Source: Caballeronia jiangsuensis (GTDB lineage Bacteria > Pseudomonadota > Gammaproteobacteria > Burkholderiales > Burkholderiaceae). Taken from it: DNA of 37,522 nucleotides. Where the stretch lies: assembly GCA_000648925.1 (NCBI GenBank), contig JFHF01000066.1:1-37522 (forward strand). Reading direction: 5' to 3'. Each line of letters starts with the position of its first letter. Position 1 is the first letter of the stretch. A program made the position numbers and the translations under genes. The notes beneath the pieces were generated by a model. The model did not search any database and was not told the DNA's origin. It worked only from the letters and a program-made list of their open reading frames with translations. Of this stretch, positions 31,449 to 37,522 are shown one piece after another.

Positions 31449-32323
31449 GTACGCCGCATCTGATCGCGCCGCCCGTGCGGCCCGAATACGAAGTCACGCC
31501 CGCCGCGCCCGCCGGCATCGAACATGAAGCGCCGCTGCCGCTTTCGAAGCGCCTTGCGGATCGCACGTGGCTGCGCAAGTCGATCATCGCGCTCGTGTTG
31601 ATCGCGCTATGGGAAATCGCCGCGCGCGCCGTCGATAACGATCTCCTGCTGCCGACCTTCAGCGCGACCTTCATCGCGTTCGTGCAGGGCATCGCATCGG
31701 GCGAGCTGATCGAGAAGGTCGGCATTTCGATGTCGGTATTGCTGCGCGGCTATGCGCTCGGCGCGGCGCTCGCGTTTCTGCTGACGTCGCTCGCGGTATC
31801 GACGCGCATCGGCCGCGACATCCTTTCGATGCTCACCGCGATGTTCAATCCGCTGCCGTCCATCGCGCTCTTGCCGCTCGCGTTGCTGTGGTTCGGCCTC
31901 GGCACGGGAAGCCTGCTCTTCGTGCTCGTGCATTCGGTGTTGTGGCCGCTCGCGCTCAACACCTATGCCGGCTTCCAGGCGGTGCCTTCGACCTTGCGCA
32001 TGACGGGCCGCAACTATGGCCTCACCGGCATGCGCCATGTGATGCTGATTCTCGTGCCCGCCGCGATGCCGTCGATTCTCGCGGGACTGCGTGTCGGCTG
32101 GGCATTCGCGTGGCGCACGCTGATCGCGGCGGAACTCGTGTTCGGCGCGAGTTCGGGCAAGGGCGGTCTCGGCTGGTACATCTTCCAGAATCGCAACGAG
32201 CTCTATACGGATCGCGTGTTCGCCGGGCTCGCCGCGGTCATCGTGATCGGGCTCGCGGTCGAGCATCTCGTGTTCGATACCGTCGAGCGCGTGACGGTGC
32301 GCCGCTGGGGCGTGCAGCAATAA
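31445..32323 (+). CDS. Sulfonate-type ABC transporter permease
   Basis: A 292-residue inner-membrane permease of the SsuC/TauC group with about six helices. The cytoplasmic EAA loop is seen as GMRHVMLILVPAAMPSILAGLRVGWAFAW. A TTG start at 31445 is supported by AGGAGG at 31432-31437, 7 nt upstream, and by the TTGA overlap with the ATPase stop; no ATG is available nearby. It forms the membrane part of the transporter encoded with the binding protein and ATPase. Its stop is 7 bp from the convergent LysR gene. Confidence 0.87.
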   Translation: MSTPHLIAPPVRPEYEVTPAAPAGIEHEAPLPLSKRLADRTWLRKSIIALVLIALWEIAARAVDNDLLLPTFSATFIAFVQGIASGELIEKVGISMSVLLRGYALGAALAFLLTSLAVSTRIGRDILSMLTAMFNPLPSIALLPLALLWFGLGTGSLLFVLVHSVLWPLALNTYAGFQAVPSTLRMTGRNYGLTGMRHVMLILVPAAMPSILAGLRVGWAFAWRTLIAAELVFGASSGKGGLGWYIFQNRNELYTDRVFAGLAAVIVIGLAVEHLVFDTVERVTVRRWGVQQ

Positions 32324-32330
32324 GCTTCGA

Positions 32331-33224
32331 TCAATCTTCGTCGCGAATGAAGTCGATGAACGCGCGCAGCGGCCCCGGCATGTGCGCGCGGCTCGGATAG
32401 TAAAGGCGCGGGCCGGTGAAGCTCTGCCACCACGGCTTGAGCACCGGCACGAGCGCGCCGCTGTCGATGGCTTCGCGCACGAACTCGTCGAACGTATAGA
32501 CGAGACCCAGTCCGGCGATGGCCGCGCTTCTACTGATCTCGATCGACGACGTCACGAGCGGACCGTCCGGCGCGATGCGTATCACTTCCTTGCCGCGCAC
32601 GAATTCCCATACCGCAAGCACGCCGCTGTCGAAGCGATGCCCGATGCACGCGTGATTCACCAGATCGCGCGGATGCTTCGGCTCGCCGTGCGCGGCGAGA
32701 TAGGACGGCGCAGCAACCGCAACGAAGCGCTGCGTGCGCGGCCCGATAGGCACCGCGATCATGTCGCGCTCGATACGCTCGTCGTAGCGAATGCCCGCAT
32801 CGAAACCGGCGGCGAGTACGTCGATGAACATATCGATTGCGCTGATTTCCAGCTTGATGCTCGGATGCGCCGTCAGAAAACGCGCGACGATGGGCGGCAG
32901 GATTTCGCGCGAGACGATCCTCGGCACGTTCAGGCGCAGCGTGCCGGTCGGGCTGTCGCGAAAGCCGTTGACGGCATCGAGCGCGCCCGCGATTTCCGCG
33001 AAGGCGGGCGCAAGCCGTTCGATCAGCCGCTCGCCTGCTTCGGTCGGTGTGACGCTGCGCGTCGTGCGATTCAGAAGGCGCACGCCCAGCCGCGTTTCGA
33101 GCCTGCGGATCGCCTCGCTCAGCGACGACGCCGACACGCCGCGCAACAGCGCCGCCTGCCGGAAGCCGCGCGAGCGAGCGACGGCCAGAAACGCGTGAAG
33201 GTCCGAGAGATCAGGTTCGCTCAT
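32331..33224 (-). CDS. LysR-family transcriptional regulator
   Basis: A 297-residue LysR-type regulator. The DNA-binding domain is DLHAFLAVARSRGFRQAALL, then SASSLSEAIRRLETRLGVRLLNRTTRSVTPTEAG. The effector domain follows from about residue 90. The TPTEAG, LRLNVPR and DAGIRYDE stretches are characteristic of the subgroup often found beside oxidoreductase genes. It is divergent from the aldo/keto reductase gene across 129 bp and so probably regulates it. Relation to the sulfonate operon, with which it is convergent, is less likely. The ATG at 33224 gives the standard N-terminus. Confidence 0.88.
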   Translation of the reverse strand: MSEPDLSDLHAFLAVARSRGFRQAALLRGVSASSLSEAIRRLETRLGVRLLNRTTRSVTPTEAGERLIERLAPAFAEIAGALDAVNGFRDSPTGTLRLNVPRIVSREILPPIVARFLTAHPSIKLEISAIDMFIDVLAAGFDAGIRYDERIERDMIAVPIGPRTQRFVAVAAPSYLAAHGEPKHPRDLVNHACIGHRFDSGVLAVWEFVRGKEVIRIAPDGPLVTSSIEISRSAAIAGLGLVYTFDEFVREAIDSGALVPVLKPWWQSFTGPRLYYPSRAHMPGPLRAFIDFIRDED

Positions 33225-33274
33225 GATTCGCTCATTGTTCGCCAGGGCGCACAGCCCATTCGCATTGAGGCGGA

Positions 33275-33303
33275 TTATCGCACGCGTGATTTGCTCCCAT
33301 AAT
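33275..33303 (+). promoter_or_regulatory. Candidate promoter and operator of the aldo/keto reductase gene
   Basis: TTATCG (33275-33280) and CATAAT (33298-33303) are 17 bp apart. The spacer contains CACGCGTG (33281-33288), a perfect palindrome, framed by ATC and GAT. It is a plausible LysR-type site in the divergent region. Confidence 0.35.
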
Positions 33304-33353
33304 CCTCTCCATCGCCCGCATTCGCGGCGCACGTCCTTCAGGAGAGAACGAAC

Positions 33354-34358
33354 ATGGAACAACGCAGACTCGGCAAGACCGGACCGCAATCGTCGGCCAT
33401 CGGGCTCGGATGCATGGGCATGTCGGGCATGTACGGGCCATCGGATCGCGCGGAGAGCATCGCGACGATTCACGCGGCGCTCGAAGCGGGCGTGACGCTG
33501 CTCGATACCGGCGATTTCTACGGCATGGGCCACAACGAGATGCTGATCGGAGAGGCGTTGAAGAGCGCGCCGCCCTCGCGCCGCGATTCGGCGATTCTCA
33601 GCGTCAAGTTCGGCGGCATGCGCGACCCGGCGGGCAATTTCATCGCGTTCGACGGACGTCCCGTCGCCGTGAAGAATTCACTCGCCTACACGTTGCAGCG
33701 GCTCAATGTCGAGCATATCGACATCTATCGCCCCGCGCGGCTCGATGCGAACGTGCCGGTCGAAGACACCGTTGGCGCCATCGCCGACATGATCAAGGCG
33801 GGCTATGTGCGTCACGTCGGGCTGTCGGAAGTGGGCGCGGAAACGATCCGCAAGGCGGCGGCCGTGCATCCTGTGTGCGATCTGCAGATCGAATACTCGC
33901 TGATCTCGCGCGGCGTCGAAGACGCGATTCTTCCGGCGTGCAGGGAACTCGGCATCGCCGTCACGGCGTATGGCGTGCTGTCGCGCGGACTCATCAGCGG
34001 ACACTGGAACAAGGACGCCGCGCAATCGGGCGACTGGCGCGCGAACAGTCCGCGCTTTCAGCAAGGCAATGTCGAACGCAATCTCGCGCTCGTCGATGCG
34101 TTGCGCACGAGCGCCGATGCGAAGGGCGTGAGCGTCGCACAGATCGCGATTGCGTGGGTGCTGGCGCAGGGCGATGACATCGTTCCCGTGATCGGCGCGC
34201 GCCGCCGCGATCGTCTGACGGAAACGCTCGGCGCGCTCGACGTGACGCTCACGAAGGACGAATTCGCCGCTATCGAAGCGGCAGTGCCGAAGGGTGCGGC
34301 GGCGGGCGATCGTTACGAGGCCGTGCAGATGGCGCATCTCGACAGCGAGAAGAAATAG
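33354..34358 (+). CDS. Aldo/keto reductase with Ala at the usual catalytic His site
   Basis: A 334-residue NADPH-dependent aldo/keto reductase-like protein. The active-site Asp51 and Tyr56 (LLDTGDFYG) and Lys85 (SVKFGG) are present. In the strand where relatives read YYQHRVD this one reads IYRPARLD, so the catalytic His is replaced by Ala128. GARRRDRLTE near residue 280 is the cofactor-phosphate region. AGGAGAG lies before the ATG. The gene is divergent from a LysR gene and convergent (4 bp gap) with an MFS gene. Reductase activity may be altered; the form recurs, from memory, in related proteins, so it is more likely a subfamily trait than damage. Confidence 0.87.
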   Translation: MEQRRLGKTGPQSSAIGLGCMGMSGMYGPSDRAESIATIHAALEAGVTLLDTGDFYGMGHNEMLIGEALKSAPPSRRDSAILSVKFGGMRDPAGNFIAFDGRPVAVKNSLAYTLQRLNVEHIDIYRPARLDANVPVEDTVGAIADMIKAGYVRHVGLSEVGAETIRKAAAVHPVCDLQIEYSLISRGVEDAILPACRELGIAVTAYGVLSRGLISGHWNKDAAQSGDWRANSPRFQQGNVERNLALVDALRTSADAKGVSVAQIAIAWVLAQGDDIVPVIGARRRDRLTETLGALDVTLTKDEFAAIEAAVPKGAAAGDRYEAVQMAHLDSEKK

Positions 34359-34362
34359 GCGT

Positions 34363-35556
34363 TCATCGCGCGCGCAAAAACGTCCACGCATTGAACGCCG
34401 CGCCCGCGAACATCAGCACGCTCGTCATCGCGAAGACTGAGTGCATGCCCGAATGCGCGGCGATGAAGCCGCCCGCGAGCGGCCCCGCCACCTGCCCGAT
34501 GTATTGCGCCGATGTCGCGTAGCCGAGGATGTAACCGGCGGCGTGATCGGGCACGTTGTGACGCACGACGCTCGTGATCGCGGGCAAAAGGCCGCCCAAT
34601 GCGAGGCCCATCAGAAAACGCAGCACGACGAGCTGCGTGCCGTCGGTGACGAACATCTGCGGAATCAGCAGCACGCCGCAAACTGCAAGACACGCGACGA
34701 TCACCTTCGGCGCGCCGATGCGATCCGCAAGCCGTCCGACGCGCGGCGCTGCAAGCACGCTGCCGAGTGCTGCGGCGGACATCACGACGCCTGCGACGAG
34801 CGTGACCTGCTTCGGGTCTTTCACGAGCTGCGACACATACACCGTGATGATCGGCTCGATCGACATGTTCGCGAACATGAGCAGCATCGCGCTCACGAGC
34901 ATCGCGATGACGGGCGTGAGGACCGGCACGTCGCGCCAGCCGCCGCGCGGCCTTGTTTTCGCGTGATCCGGCGCGCGGCGCTCTTCCTTGACGAGCAACG
35001 TCGTCATGATGAACGAGCAGAAGATGAGGCCGCCCGCGAGAAAGAACGTCGCGCGTATGCCGATCAGTCCCGGCAGCAGCCCGCCGACGAGCGGCCCGAC
35101 GAGATTGCCCGCCATCATGCCCGCCGCGTGCGTGCCGAGCGCCCATGCGGTGCGGTGCTTGGGCGTCTGCGTCGCGATCATCACGATGGCGCCGCTCGCA
35201 TAGCCGCCGACGAGCCCCGCGAGAAAGCGAATCGCCACGAGTTGCCAGACCGTCTGCACGACGCCGAGTAGCGACATCGTGATCGCCATGCCGAGGCTCG
35301 CGCGGATCAGGATCGGCTTGCGGCCGTAGCGGTCGGCGAGACGTCCCCATAGCGGCGCGACGAGCCCCGCCGCGAGAAAGGTCGCGCCGAACGCGATGCC
35401 CGACCATTGCACCGCCGCCTCCACCGACGACGCCCCGAGTTGCTGCACGTAGAGCGGCAGGAAGGGCAGGAGCAGCGTCATCGCCATGATGGTGGTGAAC
35501 GAGCCGAATACGCAGACGTAGAGATTGCGTTGCCAGTGAACGGAGCCTTCGGACAT
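34363..35556 (-). CDS. MFS transporter, DHA1-type (MdtG-like) efflux protein
   Basis: A 397-residue, 12-helix transporter. LPFLPLYVQQLG in helix 1, motif A GRLADRYGRKPIL and its second-half copy GRLADRIGAPKV, and motif C-like GNLVGPLVGGLLPG place it with DHA1 drug exporters such as MdtG. The ATG at 35556 gives a short cytoplasmic N-terminus; upstream in-frame starts add a basic tail without support. The stop is 4 bp from that of the aldo/keto reductase gene. The substrate is unknown. Confidence 0.85.
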   Translation of the reverse strand: MSEGSVHWQRNLYVCVFGSFTTIMAMTLLLPFLPLYVQQLGASSVEAAVQWSGIAFGATFLAAGLVAPLWGRLADRYGRKPILIRASLGMAITMSLLGVVQTVWQLVAIRFLAGLVGGYASGAIVMIATQTPKHRTAWALGTHAAGMMAGNLVGPLVGGLLPGLIGIRATFFLAGGLIFCSFIMTTLLVKEERRAPDHAKTRPRGGWRDVPVLTPVIAMLVSAMLLMFANMSIEPIITVYVSQLVKDPKQVTLVAGVVMSAAALGSVLAAPRVGRLADRIGAPKVIVACLAVCGVLLIPQMFVTDGTQLVVLRFLMGLALGGLLPAITSVVRHNVPDHAAGYILGYATSAQYIGQVAGPLAGGFIAAHSGMHSVFAMTSVLMFAGAAFNAWTFLRAR

Positions 35557-35685
35557 GGATGCGGGCAGGGTGGCGGAGTCTGCGTGACTTTGGCAGATTT
35601 TCCGCCGACGCGCTCGCGCATGCCGCGGCACGCAAACTGCGACGCGTGTACGATCGATTCCGGTCCACCGATGGAGAGACGCCGA

Positions 35686-36489
35686 GTGAAAATCGCGACC
35701 TTCAACATCAACGGCATCCGTCCGCGTCTCGACGCCTTGTTGAAATGGCTCGAACGCGAATCGCCCGATATCGTCTGCCTGCAGGAACTGAAGGCGACGG
35801 ATGCGCAGTTTCCCGCCGATGCGATCTCGAACGCGGGTTATGGCGCGCTATGGCATGGACAGCAATCGTGGAACGGCGTGGCGATTCTCGCGAAGGATGC
35901 CGAGCCGGTGCTGAGCCGGCGCGGTTTGCCCGGTTTCGAAGACGATACGCACAGCCGTTATATCGAAGCGGCCGTGGGCGGTCTGCTGGTCGGTTGTCTG
36001 TATCTTCCGAACGGCAATCCGCAGCCGGGTCCGAAGTTCGATTACAAGCTCGCGTGGTTCGAGCGTTTCAATGCGCATGCGAAGGCGTTGTTCGACAGTG
36101 GTCATCCTGTCGTGCTCGCGGGCGATTACAACGTCGTGCCCACCGACGAGGATATCTACAACACGCGCTCGTGGCTGAAGGACGCGCTCCTGCAGCCCGA
36201 AAGCCGCGCGGCTTATGCGGACCTTCTCGCGCAAGGCTGGACGGACGCGTTGCGCAAGACCTTTCCCGATGAGCGCATCTATACGTTCTGGGATTACTTT
36301 CGCAATCACTGGCAGACGAACTCGGGCTTGCGCATCGATCATCTTTTGCTCAGCAAGGATCTCGCGAAGAAGCTGGAGAGCGCGGGCGTCGATAAATGGG
36401 TGCGCGGAGAGCCGCATGCGAGCGACCATGCGCCGACGTGGGTCACGCTCAAGCTCGGGCGCACGCGAAAGAAAGCGGCGGGCGCTTAG
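35686..36489 (+). CDS. xthA: Exonuclease III (AP endonuclease)
   Basis: A 267-residue Mg-dependent DNA repair enzyme that cuts at abasic sites and degrades 3' ends. KIATFNINGIRPRL opens the protein. E34 (CLQELK), D147 and N149 (AGDYNVVP), RIDHLL and the catalytic His of ASDHAPTW (residues 245-251) are all present. The GTG at 35686 is preferred: GGAG lies 9 nt upstream and the N-terminus then matches the E. coli enzyme. An ATG at 35671 would add MERRR. The stop overlaps the stop of the convergent hydrolase gene. Confidence 0.93.
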   Translation: MKIATFNINGIRPRLDALLKWLERESPDIVCLQELKATDAQFPADAISNAGYGALWHGQQSWNGVAILAKDAEPVLSRRGLPGFEDDTHSRYIEAAVGGLLVGCLYLPNGNPQPGPKFDYKLAWFERFNAHAKALFDSGHPVVLAGDYNVVPTDEDIYNTRSWLKDALLQPESRAAYADLLAQGWTDALRKTFPDERIYTFWDYFRNHWQTNSGLRIDHLLLSKDLAKKLESAGVDKWVRGEPHASDHAPTWVTLKLGRTRKKAAGA

Positions 36490-37310
36490 GCCTGGAGCGT
36501 GTCGCGTGCGGGTTGCAGCGAGGCGAGGAATTGCATGACGTGTTCGCGGCCGCCCATCGTCCAGACATTGAGGTGATCGGCGTCTTCGATGAGCGCGAGG
36601 CGCTTGTCGCCACGGGCGGCATCGAAAAGGCGCTGGAAGTGCGCGGGCGGGATGACGCCGTCTTTCGTGCCGCCATAGATGAGGAGCGGCGCGCGCACCG
36701 ATGCGATCTTCGACAGGCTTTCGTAGCGGTCGCGTGCGAGCAGACGGACGGGGAAGAGCCAGAAGCGCCTGGCCGCCACATCGACGATGCTCGTGAATGG
36801 GGCTTCGAGCATCAGCGCATTGATCTTCACTTCGCTGGCGAGTTGCACGGCGACGCCCGAGCCGAGCGAATAGCCATGCAGCACGATGTTCGATGACCGC
36901 GCGGATGCGTAAGCGTGGGCGGCGCGGGCATCGGCGTAGAGGCCGGCTTCGTGCGGCGTGCCGGGGTTGCCGCCGTAGCCGCGATATTCGGCGAGCAGCA
37001 CGCCGTAGCCGGCTTCGATCATTTCGAGCGCGATATGTCCGCCTTGGGTGAGGTCTTCGCCATTGCCGTGGAAGAGGATGACCGTTGCGTCGGTCTTGTG
37101 CTTTGGTGCTTTGTAGCGGATGGTCAGGGTGAGGTCGTCTTCGGTTTTTATGCTGATGGCTTCTGTATGTGCTTCCAGTTCCGCGTTTTTTAAGGCTTCG
37201 ATCTGTTCCAGCGGATAGACGAGGCGGCCTTGCAGCCAATAGAGCCCCGCGAGAGCGATGGCGTAGATCAGCACGATCGCTGTCAGGAGGATCCAGAGGA
37301 CTTCGCGCAT
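36486..37310 (-). CDS. Membrane-anchored alpha/beta hydrolase
   Basis: A 274-residue hydrolase. An N-terminal hydrophobic helix (about residues 5-27) anchors it, probably with the catalytic part in the periplasm. The oxyanion region LFHGNGED, the nucleophile S148 in HGYSLGSG, D217 (GGTKDGVIP) and H246 (DADHLNVW) make a full catalytic triad. It resembles the YfhR/BEM46-like peptidase or lipase group, whose substrates are not settled. The stop codon overlaps that of xthA by three bases. The right-hand repeat stands about 100 bp before its start codon, and no convincing promoter or ribosome site is seen. Confidence 0.85.
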   Translation of the reverse strand: MREVLWILLTAIVLIYAIALAGLYWLQGRLVYPLEQIEALKNAELEAHTEAISIKTEDDLTLTIRYKAPKHKTDATVILFHGNGEDLTQGGHIALEMIEAGYGVLLAEYRGYGGNPGTPHEAGLYADARAAHAYASARSSNIVLHGYSLGSGVAVQLASEVKINALMLEAPFTSIVDVAARRFWLFPVRLLARDRYESLSKIASVRAPLLIYGGTKDGVIPPAHFQRLFDAARGDKRLALIEDADHLNVWTMGGREHVMQFLASLQPARDTLQA

Positions 37311-37413
37311 GGGTTCACGGAGCGGGTTTGCAGGCTCCTATATGTTAGTGGGTTTGGTTTTTTTCGTTTGTTCGCTGGATTGCTGTTGGGGTTGGGGTCG
37401 GTTTTGGTTTCGT

Positions 37414-37522
37414 TTCGCCGGATCCCGTATTCGTGTCGGTCTATTAGCGTTGCCCCTGTGCGGGGCGGCAGTCACTTTCTTTGCTGCTGTGTATAGACCG
37501 GGGACATGGTTGACACTTTCGT
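37414..37522. repeat. Right copy of the inverted dispersed repeat
   Basis: This is the reverse complement of the left repeat (1-109), aligned without gaps so that base i on the left matches base 37523-i here. Identity is perfect for 37451-37494. A T/G-rich stretch (37350-37413) lies just before it. Read on the + strand, it can encode LLALPLCGAAVTFFAAVY in an open frame, and the left copy encodes the same peptide on the minus strand. Confidence 0.8.

Noticed and set aside
28560..32323. ABC transporter as the missing phosphonate importer PhnCDE
   Set aside because: The binding protein has NitT/TauT/SsuA-type landmarks, the permease is of SsuC type, and the unit starts with a TauD-like dioxygenase. 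Organosulfur is a better fit.
1..37522. Genomic island or composite transposon
   Set aside because: No integrase, transposase, tRNA gene or composition break was seen. The inverted end repeats alone do not prove mobility.
1..37522. CRISPR array, tRNA, rRNA or riboswitch
   Set aside because: No regularly spaced repeats, cloverleaf-like sequence or known riboswitch core was found on reading both strands.

Overview
The window looks like a chromosomal segment of a high-GC betaproteobacterium of the family Burkholderiaceae, most likely the Paraburkholderia/Caballeronia group. This rests on codon bias, on the gene families present (a DUF3563 micro-protein, a phn cluster with a DUF1045 gene, an AAHS-type transporter) and on a dispersed intergenic repeat at both ends. 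It carries about 33 protein genes. I found no tRNA, rRNA, CRISPR array, prophage or intact insertion sequence.

Left third (1-9.7 kb): a complete C-P lyase (phosphonate degradation) locus. phnF, a DUF1045 2H-phosphoesterase gene and phnN run leftward with 4-bp overlaps. phnG-H-I-J-K-L-M run rightward, mostly with translational overlaps. PhnJ keeps all four catalytic cysteines. The divergent control region holds an 11-bp-period direct repeat that matches a PhoB box and a perfect palindrome that fits a GntR/HutC-type PhnF operator. No phnCDE transporter, phnO or phnP lies in the window. DUF1045 is a chemically plausible stand-in for PhnP. An AAHS-family MFS transporter follows, with a clear terminator.

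Middle (9.8-26.4 kb): a Cache-domain chemoreceptor, a small secreted protein, a Tat-lipoprotein serine hydrolase, a VOC protein divergent from a LysR regulator, and an FUSC-like membrane protein. Next come a soluble double-PAS hybrid histidine kinase divergent from a Tat-exported PhoD-type phosphatase, two tandem paralogous small envelope proteins with near-identical 5' leaders, and an ATPase/EmrB-type efflux pair. A structured intergenic region with an orphan intrinsic terminator then precedes a sensor kinase/OmpR-type regulator pair, followed by a DUF3563 gene.

Right third (26.7-37.5 kb): an unrecognised 121-residue protein; a Y-family DNA polymerase behind a near-consensus LexA box; a TauD-like dioxygenase with a sulfonate-type ABC transporter (binding protein, ATPase, permease); and a LysR regulator divergent from an aldo/keto reductase whose usual catalytic His is Ala. 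Last are an MFS exporter, exonuclease III and a membrane-anchored alpha/beta hydrolase. The two window ends are the same repeat of about 109 bp in inverted orientation, aligned without gaps to the very last base. This suggests either contig ends in a dispersed repeat or flanking inverted repeats.

Taken together, the window is rich in scavenging of organic phosphorus (C-P lyase, PhoD) and organic sulfur (TauD plus ABC), with several sensory and efflux modules. The least explained parts are the twin small envelope genes, the structured non-coding region at 23.77-23.87 kb, and the DUF1045 role in the C-P lyase pathway.
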